Source of the DNA: Herbaspirillum sp. RTI4
GTDB lineage: Bacteria; Pseudomonadota; Gammaproteobacteria; Burkholderiales; Burkholderiaceae_D
Assembly: GCF_034313965.1 (NCBI RefSeq)
Contig: NZ_JAVIWQ010000002.1
Location: 992,001-1,056,000 of the forward strand
Reading direction: 5' to 3'
Length of the DNA stretch: 64,000 nucleotides
The notes beneath the pieces are model-generated. The model was given only the letters and a program-made list of their open reading frames with translations. It had not been told where the DNA came from and did not search any database. The position numbers and the translations under genes were made by a program. The number at the start of each line of letters is the position of its first letter. The first letter of the stretch is position 1. Shown piece by piece: positions 50,152 to 58,359 of the stretch.

Positions 50152-51300
50152 TTAGCGCAAAAGAGTACGGCGGGCCAGCGCGAAGGCAATACTCATGCCG
50201 ATACCGCTGGTGATGGTGACGGCTTGCACCGAGGGCGCGGGTTGCAGAACTTCAAAAGGACGACGGCCGCTGGCGTAGACCCCTTGCCAGCGCTCCAACA
50301 CCTTCAGCGGACGCTGCAACACAGCTTGCGCCAGATCGAGCAGCAAGCTGTCGATGGATGCCTGGCTGAACGGAGCAACTGATTCAGCGATGGCATGTGA
50401 ATCGCCGATGATGAGTTCACCCGCATCGCCGACTTGCTGGACGATCAGATGAATGCCATGTTCCAGCAGCGCCGGTTCGGTATCGGCCACTTCCTTGCGC
50501 AAGGCGGCCAGTGGCGCGGCGAGTTCGGCGCATTCGGTAAATGCACCGTAGTGCAGCGTCGATAAGCCCGTCATCAAAGTAGGGCCGAGTTTCACGCCGG
50601 GATTTTCCAGCCGCTGCATTTGCAAGGCGCAACGCTGGATGCCGAGTGCCGCAAAATGTTGCGGATAAAGTGTTTGAAAATCATCGCCGGAACAAATCAC
50701 CACCTCATCGGCAGCGCGTTCGCCACGACTGGTTTCCAGACGCGGCAGGTCGATGCTGTTGACCTGCACGCCATATTGAAATTCGACGCCATGCCGTTCT
50801 GCCAGCCAGCGCGCCAGCAAGGCAATGGCTTGTCGTGCATCGAGCGCGATTTCGCTGGAACTGAATAAGCCGCCCACGCCGTGCGCGGATTGTGCGGCGA
50901 CTTCACTACGGCTAAGCAAGCGAGTGCCGTAGGCTTCGCCGCGAACCGCCTGAAAAGCTTGCAGTACGCGCCATTCTGTTTCCGTCCGCGCGACCACCAG
51001 ACTGCCTTCCGTTTTGTGCCAGCACGCGCTGTCTTGCAGAAACTCCAGCCACATCGCACGCGTTTGTTGCGCCAGTTCCAGCAATTCACCGTGCGGCTGA
51101 CCGAGTACCAGTCCCAGCCCAAAATTACGCACCGAGGCACCAACAGCGTGCGTGTTGCGTTCGTAGACGGTCACGGCATCGCCGCGCAGGCTGGCGGCCC
51201 AGGCGTGCGCCAGTCCGACGATGCCGGCACCGACGATGGCGGTGCGATGGTGTGTGTGATGATGTGTACGATGATGCAGTTGCGCTTGTGCGTGTTTCAA
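50152..51300 (-). CDS. FAD-dependent amine oxidase of aminoethylphosphonate metabolism (TIGR03364/Pbf type)
   Basis: A 382-residue DadA/glycine-oxidase-like flavoprotein. The FAD loop is TAIVGAGIVGLAHAWAASLRG near residue 21, preceded by a His/Thr-rich stretch of 20 residues. It closes with SGIGMSIAFALARR. This family occurs with phnW/phnX in phosphonate operons. Members called PbfC/PbfD have been reported to oxidise aminoethylphosphonate or its N-alkyl derivatives to phosphonoacetaldehyde. That role fits here by context; substrate not verified. It overlaps phnX by 4 bp. Confidence 0.85.
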   Translation of the reverse strand: MKHAQAQLHHRTHHHTHHRTAIVGAGIVGLAHAWAASLRGDAVTVYERNTHAVGASVRNFGLGLVLGQPHGELLELAQQTRAMWLEFLQDSACWHKTEGSLVVARTETEWRVLQAFQAVRGEAYGTRLLSRSEVAAQSAHGVGGLFSSSEIALDARQAIALLARWLAERHGVEFQYGVQVNSIDLPRLETSRGERAADEVVICSGDDFQTLYPQHFAALGIQRCALQMQRLENPGVKLGPTLMTGLSTLHYGAFTECAELAAPLAALRKEVADTEPALLEHGIHLIVQQVGDAGELIIGDSHAIAESVAPFSQASIDSLLLDLAQAVLQRPLKVLERWQGVYASGRRPFEVLQPAPSVQAVTITSGIGMSIAFALARRTLLR

Positions 51301-52169
51301 GGCTGGTCTCCGTGCGCCATGCGCAGTTCGATTGCGGCGATGATAGCCGGCAATCCGGCAATGCTGTCGATGACGTAATGCGCACCGGCATGTGCCAGTT
51401 TGGCGGCAGCAGCGTCGCGCCGTTTTGCCTGTTCCGACAGCGGCAAGGCTTCCAGTTCGGCGAAGGTCAAGCCGGTTTCATTGCCGGACAAGGACAAGCC
51501 CACCGTCCACATACCCGCAGCCAGACCTTCTGCGATGCCCGGTACCGTATCGTCGACCTTGACGCAAGCGCGCACGTCGCCGATGCCCAGTTCGATGACA
51601 TTGGCCAGTGCCATCCACGGCCCCGGTCGTCCGCCTGCTTGCAGATCGTCGGTGGCGACGGCGTGTTCCACTGTCAGGCCCTGACTCGCCGCGTGTACCA
51701 GCAACGGATTCATCACTACACGCGGATAGCCCGAGCAGGAGCCGATACGAATGCCGCGTTCACGCAACTGCGCGAGTACCGTCAGCGTGCCGGGAATCAG
51801 ACCGGAATATTGCGCGACCCTTTCGATTTGCAGCGGCAGAAAGGCAGCGTACAAGGCATCGACATCGGCATCGGCCATCGGTTTGCCGTAGCGTTCCTGC
51901 CAGCGTTGCGCGACACCGGCTTGCAGACCCAGTTGCTGGATGTGATCCCATTTTGCCAGCCCCATCGGCACGCGTGCTTCGGCCATGGAAACGCTAATGC
52001 CGAAACCGGCAAAGGCATCGATCAGGACTTGCGTCGGCGCAAACGATCCGAAGTCGACCAGCGTGCCGGCCCAGTCGAAGATGACGGCGCGTACCGGGCC
52101 TTGATAGAAGCGCTGATGGCGATAGGCCGGCAGATTGGGCGTGGTGTTCATGGAGAGATTCTGTGACAT
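51297..52169 (-). CDS. phnX: Phosphonoacetaldehyde hydrolase (phosphonatase)
   Basis: A haloacid-dehalogenase-fold enzyme that cleaves phosphonoacetaldehyde into acetaldehyde and phosphate. The nucleophile is Asp32 in VIFDWAGTLVDFG. The Schiff-base lysine Lys73 lies in MGLAKWDHI, the cap motif specific to PhnX, and VKVDDTVPGIAEG supplies the metal aspartates. 290 residues, with an alternative ATG at 52151. It is 26 bp downstream of phnW. Confidence 0.95.
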   Translation of the reverse strand: MSQNLSMNTTPNLPAYRHQRFYQGPVRAVIFDWAGTLVDFGSFAPTQVLIDAFAGFGISVSMAEARVPMGLAKWDHIQQLGLQAGVAQRWQERYGKPMADADVDALYAAFLPLQIERVAQYSGLIPGTLTVLAQLRERGIRIGSCSGYPRVVMNPLLVHAASQGLTVEHAVATDDLQAGGRPGPWMALANVIELGIGDVRACVKVDDTVPGIAEGLAAGMWTVGLSLSGNETGLTFAELEALPLSEQAKRRDAAAAKLAHAGAHYVIDSIAGLPAIIAAIELRMAHGDQP

Positions 52170-52195
52170 GGCAATGTCCGGTTCTATGGTTCTAT

Positions 52196-53296
52196 TTAAA
52201 AGGAGATGTGCATGGTGTGCAGCGCGTATTCGATGGCGTCCAGCGCCGTCGCAATTTCAGCCTGACCGATGGCACCGATGCAACCGACACGGAAGGTTTC
52301 CGCCGCCGTCAGTTTGCCCGGATACAGCACCACGCCGCGATCTTTGGTCAGTTGATAAAACTGCGCGAAATTCCAGTTGGGATGGACGGGTGCGTGGACG
52401 GTGACGATGATCGGTGCCTGAATCTCTTCGGGCAGAAATATTTTCAGTCCCAGTTGTTGCAGGCCTTCGATGAGTTGACGGCAATTGCCGTTGTAACGTG
52501 CCAGTCGGGCTGTCTGACCACCTTCCAGATCGAATTGATCGAGGGCCACATCGAACGCCGCCATCACATGTGTCGGCGGTGTGTAGCGCCATTGCCCGGT
52601 CTGTTCCATGTAACGCCATTGCTCGTACAGATCAAGTGAGAGCGAGTGGCTGCGCCCCGCAGCTTGTTCCAATGCGGCGGTTTCTACCAGCACAAAACCC
52701 ATGCCGGGTACACCTTCGAGGCACTTGTTGGCGGAGGCAATGACGGCTTCAAAACGCAAGCCAGTCACGGTCAGCGGCAGCGCACCGAAAGCGCTCATGG
52801 CATCGATGATCAGTTTTTTTCCGGCGACAGCGACCACATCGGAAATGGCCGGCATGGGATTGAGAATGCCGGTGCTGGTTTCGCAATACACCACGGCGAC
52901 ATGGGTGATGCTGGCATCCTCAGCGAGTGCTTGTGCGACTCTTTGCGGATCGACCGGTGCGGTTTCGCCGAAATCCAATACAGAGACTTGGCGGCCCATG
53001 ATTTTAGTGAGCTGCACGATGCGCTTGCCATAAGCGCCGTTGACCAGACACAGTAATTTCCCCTCACGCGGCAGCAAGGTGCCGATGGCGGCTTCGACGG
53101 CGAAGGTGCCGGAACCTTGCAGCGGGACGCAGGTGTAATCGCCCGTATCTTCGATGATGGCCAGCAGACGCTGGCGGATTCCGGCGGTCAGGACATTGAA
53201 GGTGCGATCCCATGAGCCCCAGTCATGCAGCATGGCGGTTTTGGTGGCGAGGCTGGTGGTCAGCGGGCCGGGAGTGAGGAGGATGGGATCGCGCAT
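52196..53296 (-). CDS. phnW: 2-aminoethylphosphonate:pyruvate aminotransferase
   Basis: A fold-type I, PLP-dependent transaminase that makes phosphonoacetaldehyde and alanine. It begins ILLTPGPLTTSLATKTAML and has LIIDAMSAFGALP. The PLP lysine is in ASANKCLEGVPGMGFV, and the Arg-containing C-terminus follows. 366 residues is standard. The ATG is preceded by AGGA. Between it and the permease gene lies a purine-rich hexanucleotide repeat. Confidence 0.96.
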   Translation of the reverse strand: MRDPILLTPGPLTTSLATKTAMLHDWGSWDRTFNVLTAGIRQRLLAIIEDTGDYTCVPLQGSGTFAVEAAIGTLLPREGKLLCLVNGAYGKRIVQLTKIMGRQVSVLDFGETAPVDPQRVAQALAEDASITHVAVVYCETSTGILNPMPAISDVVAVAGKKLIIDAMSAFGALPLTVTGLRFEAVIASANKCLEGVPGMGFVLVETAALEQAAGRSHSLSLDLYEQWRYMEQTGQWRYTPPTHVMAAFDVALDQFDLEGGQTARLARYNGNCRQLIEGLQQLGLKIFLPEEIQAPIIVTVHAPVHPNWNFAQFYQLTKDRGVVLYPGKLTAAETFRVGCIGAIGQAEIATALDAIEYALHTMHISF

Positions 53297-53312
53297 GGAA
53301 GTCCTAATAGAG

Positions 53313-53360
53313 TTGATTAAGCAGGAGCAGAAGCAGAAGCAGGAGCAGGAGCAGGAGCAG
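53313..53360. repeat. AGGAGC/AGAAGC hexanucleotide repeat with TTGATTAAGC left motif
   Basis: Six hexamer units (53323-53358) of AGGAGC or AGAAGC, directly after TTGATTAAGC (53313-53322). They fall between phnW and the permease gene inside the operon. The left motif is shared with the hairpin repeats at 48153 and 56787. Confidence 0.65.
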
Positions 53361-53386
53361 GGTGGATCAGTCGCCCGGCCGCATCT

Positions 53387-55117
53387 TTAGTGTGATGGTG
53401 TGCGCCACGCCTGCGCGCGACGATTGAGCCACCAGCCCACACCGTTCATCAGCAGCGTGATCAGCAGTGAACTGGCGACGATCATCGAGGCCATGGCAGC
53501 GGCAGCGGCGGTGTCGCCGGCGTCATCCATGTTCAGGACCGCGACGGCTGCCAATACGGTATCGGGCGTGTAGAGAAAAATGACGCAGCTCACGGTCGTC
53601 ATGGCGGAGACAAACAGATAGCGCGCCACATCGAGAATCGCCGGCAGGCTGATCGGCACAGTCACGCGCAAGCAGGTTTGCCACCACGGCCGTTGCAGGC
53701 TGCGTGCGACTGCTTCGATTTCGCCATCCAGCTGTCGCAGCGAAGTCGCCAGCGTCAAATGGGCGGTGGTGTAATAGTGGGCGATTGTCGCGATGACCAG
53801 CAAACTCATCGTGCCATACAGCCCATGCAGTGGATTGCCGGGGGCATTGAAGCACAGCACATAGCCCAGTCCCAGCACCAGTCCCGGCACTGCCATCGGC
53901 AGCAAGGCCAGACTGCGGATGGCCGCGGCGAGGCTGCGTGGCACGGGGGATTTTTCGATCAGATAGGCGGTGATAAAGAGGAAGCCGGTGCCGAACAGGG
54001 TCACCAGCAAGGCCAGCCGTGTACTGTTCCAAAAGGCCTGCCAGCCGCCGCCATCGAGTTGATCAAAATCGAAATGCGCCAGGGTGAAGCTCATGTTGTA
54101 AGGCCACATCTTGATAAAGGCCGCGACGCAGCCGACGCCGAGCAAGGCTAGAAAAAAGAGCGACATGCCGCTGCACAGCAGCCACAGAACGCTGTCGCGT
54201 ACTAGGTTGCGGCGCGGCTGATAGACCACCGAACGTCCGCTCATCTGGCTGGTTTGACGTCGCAGCAACCAGCGCTCGACGATAAAACTCAGCACGGCGG
54301 GAAACAGCAGCAGCACGCCGATGATGGCGCCCTTGCTGAAATTTTGCTGGCCGATGACCTGTTTATAAGCTTCCAGCGAGAGGACATTCATTTGTCCTCC
54401 GATCACTTTCGGGATACCGAAATCGGTGACCACCAGCGTAAACACCACCATGGCGGCGGAGATGACGCCATAGCGCGCGTTGGGCAGCGTCACGGTCAGG
54501 AAGCGACGCAGCTTGCTGGCCCCCAGCGTTTCGGCAGCTTCATACAGACGGGCGTCGGCCACGCTCAATGCGGCGGTCAGGATCAGCAAAGCGTGCGGAA
54601 AGGTGTAAAACACTTCGCCCAGCACGATGCCTAGCGGGCCATAAATGGAGTTGCCGCCTAACCAGCTTTTGAGCAGACCCTGATTGCCGAACAGATAGAC
54701 CAGCGAGATGGCGGGCATCAGTGAGGGCGCGAGCATAGGTGCGAGCGCAATCAGACGGAATACGCGGCGACCAAGCAAGCGGGTACGCGTCAGTGCAAAG
54801 GCGAAGGCTAGTGCCAGAGGTAAGACAAGACATAAAGTAGTCGCGGCCAGTGCAATGCTGTTGCCTGCCGCAATGCGTAGTCGTGGTTCGGACAGCAAGG
54901 CCGACCAGTTGGCGAGGCCGATGTAGCTGCCGTCGCGTGCTTCTGTGGTCATGCTGAACATGCTCAGCAAGGGCCAGGCAATGAAGATCAGCAACAGCAG
55001 CAGGATGGTGACGGTGATCCAGACGGCGAGTTGTTCGTCGCCGCTGCGGAAAGCGGAGAGTCGCCTGCGCTTTGGAACGGAGGCGGGTGTGCTGCCTGAA
55101 TTGATTGCGCTGCTCAT
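53387..55117 (-). CDS. Fused two-domain ABC permease, 2-aminoethylphosphonate type
   Basis: A 576-residue protein with two ABC permease domains joined end to end, about twelve membrane segments. The EAA-like loop of the first domain is DARLYEAAETLGASKLRRFLTVTLPN, and the second is GEIEAVARSLQRPWWQTCLRVTVPI. The type is found with 2-aminoethylphosphonate transporters, where two separate permeases (PhnU, PhnV) have fused. ATG at 55117 overlaps the ATPase stop (ATGA); the long in-frame upstream stretch is inside the ATPase gene and is rejected. Confidence 0.88.
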   Translation of the reverse strand: MSSAINSGSTPASVPKRRRLSAFRSGDEQLAVWITVTILLLLLIFIAWPLLSMFSMTTEARDGSYIGLANWSALLSEPRLRIAAGNSIALAATTLCLVLPLALAFAFALTRTRLLGRRVFRLIALAPMLAPSLMPAISLVYLFGNQGLLKSWLGGNSIYGPLGIVLGEVFYTFPHALLILTAALSVADARLYEAAETLGASKLRRFLTVTLPNARYGVISAAMVVFTLVVTDFGIPKVIGGQMNVLSLEAYKQVIGQQNFSKGAIIGVLLLFPAVLSFIVERWLLRRQTSQMSGRSVVYQPRRNLVRDSVLWLLCSGMSLFFLALLGVGCVAAFIKMWPYNMSFTLAHFDFDQLDGGGWQAFWNSTRLALLVTLFGTGFLFITAYLIEKSPVPRSLAAAIRSLALLPMAVPGLVLGLGYVLCFNAPGNPLHGLYGTMSLLVIATIAHYYTTAHLTLATSLRQLDGEIEAVARSLQRPWWQTCLRVTVPISLPAILDVARYLFVSAMTTVSCVIFLYTPDTVLAAVAVLNMDDAGDTAAAAAMASMIVASSLLITLLMNGVGWWLNRRAQAWRTPSH

Positions 55118-56211
55118 TCCTGCGGTGCGGAGAAGACCCGCATTTTGTGCGTTGGCAAGGTGATCGGTACGCGCTTGCCGGCTTCCAGCAGGGCATAGCC
55201 GGCATCGTTGGGTCCGACATCGGCGAAGATCGACAACTTGCGGTCGGCGCACAGCGACAAGGTGGCGCGGCGCAGGCCACCGTGGAAATCGACGCGATCG
55301 ACCACGGCCATCATGGCTTCCGATCCGGCATGCCATTGCGGTTCCACCCGCACATCTTCGGGGCGGCAGAACAGGCTGGCGCTATCGGCGTCGGCGGGAA
55401 TCGCTATTTTGATGGGCGTGCCGGCCAGCGTGGTGAAGCCATCGGCGTTACGCTGCAAAGGCAGCCAGTTGGCGCGGCCGATGAAGTCGGCGACGAAGCG
55501 TGAGGCCGGGTCGCGATAGATTTGTTCAGCGCTGCCGATTTGCTCGATGCGGCCTTCGTTCATGACCACGATGGTGTCGGCAATTTCCAGTGCTTCATCC
55601 TGATCGTGGGTAACCATGATGGTGGTGATGCCGAGTTTGCGTTGCAGGTTGCGCAGTTCCTGGCGCAGACGTTCGCGCACTTTGGCGTCGAGCGCGGACA
55701 AGGGTTCGTCTAGCAGCAGCAGTCGCGGTGAGGTGGCCAGTGCGCGGGCGAGCGCGACGCGTTGTTGCTGACCGCCCGAGAGTTGCGCCGGATAGCGCTG
55801 TTCGGCACCGGCCAGTCCGACCAGATCGAGCAATTCATCGACCCGGCGATTTTTTTCAAGGCGATTGCTGCGCAAGGCATAGGCGATGTTGTCCGCTACG
55901 CTCAGGTTGGGGAACAGGGCGTACGACTGGAACACGATGCCGTAGTTGCGCTGCGCCGGCGGCAGGTTGCCGATCTCGCGCTGATCCATGGTGAGGCCGC
56001 CGCTGTCTTGCACTTCCAGCCCGGCAATGATGCGCAGCAGCGTGGTTTTGCCGCAGCCGGAAGGGCCGAGCAGGCAGACGAATTCCCCTTTGCGTACGTG
56101 CAGCTTGATATCGTGCAGGGCGCGAAAAGCGCCGAAATGCTTGCTGATACCACGGATGTTAAGCCAGTCATTGTCGGCGGTTAGTACGGAGGCGGCGTCG
56201 TCGATGCGCAT
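55114..56211 (-). CDS. ABC transporter ATPase, 2-aminoethylphosphonate type
   Basis: The energy subunit, 365 residues. Walker A is GPSGCGKTTLL, the signature is LSGGQQQRVALARAL, and Walker B is LLLLDEPLSALD, then MVTHDQDEALEIADTIVVM. The C-terminal region is a TOBE-like domain (ASLFCRPEDVRVEPQ). ATG at 56211 gives a normal N-terminus; the longer frame overlaps the HD gene. It overlaps the HD gene by 31 bp and the permease by 4 bp, so all are co-translated. Confidence 0.92.
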   Translation of the reverse strand: MRIDDAASVLTADNDWLNIRGISKHFGAFRALHDIKLHVRKGEFVCLLGPSGCGKTTLLRIIAGLEVQDSGGLTMDQREIGNLPPAQRNYGIVFQSYALFPNLSVADNIAYALRSNRLEKNRRVDELLDLVGLAGAEQRYPAQLSGGQQQRVALARALATSPRLLLLDEPLSALDAKVRERLRQELRNLQRKLGITTIMVTHDQDEALEIADTIVVMNEGRIEQIGSAEQIYRDPASRFVADFIGRANWLPLQRNADGFTTLAGTPIKIAIPADADSASLFCRPEDVRVEPQWHAGSEAMMAVVDRVDFHGGLRRATLSLCADRKLSIFADVGPNDAGYALLEAGKRVPITLPTHKMRVFSAPQE

Positions 56212-56768
56212 GTTGCGGCAGTCCTTTCGGCCAGTGCCGTGAGCGTGGGGAGGAAATGCGAAAAAGGCGGAGTAATCAGACCTACGACCTTGGCGGCGTC
56301 GTCGTAGCGTCGTAGGGCAATTGCTTGCGATGCGTAGGGATGGGTGGCAAAGGCGCTTGCGGCGGTGGCGTCCATGATGCCGCCTTGCAAGGCGAGACTC
56401 ATTTTTGAGGCTGCGGATAAGGCTTCGTAATAGGCGGCTTCGTGCTGGCACAGGTAGCGTTTGGCATCGACGTGCAAGCGTATCGGTTCAGTCACTTCCG
56501 GCGGCAACAGGCCGCGCAGGAAGGGGATGATTTTGAATTGATGCAGATCGTCCTTGCCGCTGGCCAGATCTGCGTCGTTTTGTTCGAACAGCAGGTGGCC
56601 GAGATCGTGCAGCAGGCAGGCAATGATCAGGCTGTCTTCTTCGCCGGCTTGTTCAGCGGACCAGGCGGCCTGCAAGGCATGTTCGCGCTGGGTAATCGCT
56701 TCGCCGCCGTACAGGCGTGCGCCGAGATGATCGAAGAGTTGACTGATTTCAGGCAGGGTAAGGCTCAT
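56181..56768 (-). CDS. HD-domain oxygenase of phosphonate degradation (PhnZ-like)
   Basis: A 195-residue HD protein. The metal ligands are His30 of the N-terminal helix, His54-Asp55 of CLLHDLGH and later His and Asp residues. Tyr20 and Glu23 upstream keep the Tyr-x2-Glu spacing known from PhnZ, the mixed-valent diiron oxygenase that cleaves the 1-hydroxy product of PhnY. No PhnY-like dioxygenase is in the window, so it may act on a different phosphonate or with a PhnY encoded elsewhere. It lies between the hairpin repeat and the ATPase. Confidence 0.82.
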   Translation of the reverse strand: MSLTLPEISQLFDHLGARLYGGEAITQREHALQAAWSAEQAGEEDSLIIACLLHDLGHLLFEQNDADLASGKDDLHQFKIIPFLRGLLPPEVTEPIRLHVDAKRYLCQHEAAYYEALSAASKMSLALQGGIMDATAASAFATHPYASQAIALRRYDDAAKVVGLITPPFSHFLPTLTALAERTAATCASTTPPPY

Positions 56769-56786
56769 TGTCGTAACACTTTAAAA

Positions 56787-56907
56787 AGAACCTCTGATTA
56801 AGCTACTGCGCGGCGCAATCTCAGGGCAGAGATACTCTTCGTACCAGAGTACGACTGCGCTTCTTACCCTGACCTTGCGCCGCTCGCTACGTTTACTCAG
56901 AGGTTCT
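56787..56907. repeat. Nested 121-bp hairpin repeat inside the phosphonate operon
   Basis: Three nested stems: the outer AGAACCTCTGATTAAGC (56787-56803) with GTTTACTCAGAGGTTCT (56891-56907), allowing mismatches; the middle GCGGCGCAA (56810-56818) with TTGCGCCGC (56875-56883); and the inner TCAGGG (56821-56826) with CCCTGA (56867-56872). It lies between the HD gene and the stop of the binding-protein gene (56980). It may stabilise the upstream message or partly terminate downstream transcription. Confidence 0.82.
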
Positions 56908-56979
56908 GGTGCTGTGTGTGGCCGAGTAAAAAAGCTGACCACCCGGACGATGGCCCGGGTGCCGCTTGGCGTTGCCGGG

Positions 56980-57999
56980 TTATTTAGGTTCGGATTTGCC
57001 GTCGTAACGCTTGGTCCATTCGGCCAGGATGCGGTCGCGGTTGGCAGCAGCCCATTTCAGGTTTTGCTTGATCAGCATTTGCTCGTAGTTGGCGGGGATC
57101 AGCGGATTAGGCTTGGCGACGCCGGGATAGGCCACGATGGCGAAATTGTTGGCGAATTGTTCGTTCGCCGATTTCGATGCGGACCAGTCGGCCAGCTTGC
57201 GCGCGGCTTCCAGGTTTTTGGTGCCTTTCATGATGGCCGTGGCTTCGACATCCCAACCCAGACCTTCTTTCGGGAAGATCAGGTCGATTGGCGCGCCGCT
57301 TTCTTTGAGCTTGGCACCGCGGTATTCAAAGGCAATGCCGATAGGGAATTCGCCGCTGGCCGCTTGTTTGCAGGGCTTGGAGCCGGAATGCGTGTATTGG
57401 GCGATGTTGTTGTGCAACTGGTCCATGTAAGTCCAACCGTCTTTTTCGCCGAACTGGGTCAGCCAGCCGCTGACGTCGAAGTAACCGGTGCCGCTGGAGG
57501 CGGGGTTAGGCATGACGATCTTGCCCTTGTATTCTGGCTTGAGCAGGTCTTTCCAGCTTTCTGGTTTTTTCAGGCCTTGCTTGGCGGCTTCTACGGTGTT
57601 GAAGCAAATCGTGGCACCCCAGACATCCATGCCCACCCAATTCGGCGGGGTGGCGTCATCGACATAGCGCTTGGTCAGTTTTTCCACGCCTTTTGGCGCA
57701 TAGCCTTGCAACATGCCTTCTTTTTCCAGGACCAGCAGCGAGGTGACGGCCACGCCCATGATCACATCGGCTTGTGGCGCGGCTTTTTCGGCCAGCAGCT
57801 TGGCAGTGATGATGCCGGTGGAATCGCGCACCCAGCGAATCTTGATGTCAGGGTATTCGGTTTCAAACTGATGCTGATAGGCCTTGATCTGGTCGGCTTC
57901 GAGCGCGGTGTAGACGGTCAGGCTGGATTCTGCGGATGCCAGCGTGGTGGTCAGGCAGAGCAGGGCAGGCAAGGTTTTCAACAAGGTGGAGATTTGCAT
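56980..57999 (-). CDS. 2-aminoethylphosphonate ABC transporter substrate-binding protein (PhnS-like)
   Basis: A 339-residue periplasmic binding protein of the iron(III)/AEP class. The signal peptide is TLPALLCLTTTLASA (residues ~9-23), followed by LTVYTALEADQIKAYQHQFE, VDDATPPNWVG and IAFEYRGAKLKESGAPI. It is the first gene of the operon and is followed by the 121-bp hairpin repeat and then the enzymes and transporter. That order is usual when the receptor is needed in excess. Confidence 0.9.
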   Translation of the reverse strand: MQISTLLKTLPALLCLTTTLASAESSLTVYTALEADQIKAYQHQFETEYPDIKIRWVRDSTGIITAKLLAEKAAPQADVIMGVAVTSLLVLEKEGMLQGYAPKGVEKLTKRYVDDATPPNWVGMDVWGATICFNTVEAAKQGLKKPESWKDLLKPEYKGKIVMPNPASSGTGYFDVSGWLTQFGEKDGWTYMDQLHNNIAQYTHSGSKPCKQAASGEFPIGIAFEYRGAKLKESGAPIDLIFPKEGLGWDVEATAIMKGTKNLEAARKLADWSASKSANEQFANNFAIVAYPGVAKPNPLIPANYEQMLIKQNLKWAAANRDRILAEWTKRYDGKSEPK

Positions 58000-58359
58000 C
58001 GGCTATTCCTCTGGGGGGATGGACATCGGTTGTCTACATGAAGAAGCTCTGCTTACGCGATAGGCTTGCGCCATGCTTAAGCAGAGGATTCTGGATGTGG
58101 ATACTAGCGGGCCAATATGACCTTGTCGTGACATCTAGATGACTTGGCTTGAGTGAGGACAATCGTGGGAGGGGATTGAAGGATGCTAGCGTCAGGGTGT
58201 TTGCATCAGGACGCACTCGGTCATGGTCGCTGTTACTTTTTGTGTCACGCCCACAGCGTGGATTGTTCGCCACATCTATTTGTATCGGTCATTGACGTTC
58301 GCGGGAATTCCTCTTTATAATCACTCACATGTTGGTGAATATTTAGATAAAGACTTCCC
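58000..58359. other. Promoter region of phosphonate operon and bestrophin gene
   Basis: 360 bases between divergent genes. It contains one inverted repeat, CTCTGCTTA (58047-58055) with TAAGCAGAG (58078-58086). Its 3' end GCAGAGGATTCTGG resembles the end of the 121-bp repeat. Otherwise there is no gene and no confident promoter. Confidence 0.5.
58047..58086. repeat. Short hairpin related to the dispersed repeat
   Basis: Nine-base perfect arms with a 22-base spacer, beginning 48 bp upstream of the phosphonate operon's first start codon. It may be a short relative of the larger hairpin family or a regulator site in the leader. Confidence 0.45.

Noticed and set aside
51252..52166. Plus-strand open frame of 304 codons opposite phnX
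   Set aside because: phnX has its nucleophile and Schiff-base lysine in place; the other frame has no family features.
56875..58041. Long + strand open frame (388 codons) opposite the phosphonate binding-protein gene
   Set aside because: The minus-strand gene has a signal peptide and clear family motifs; the opposite frame is its shadow.
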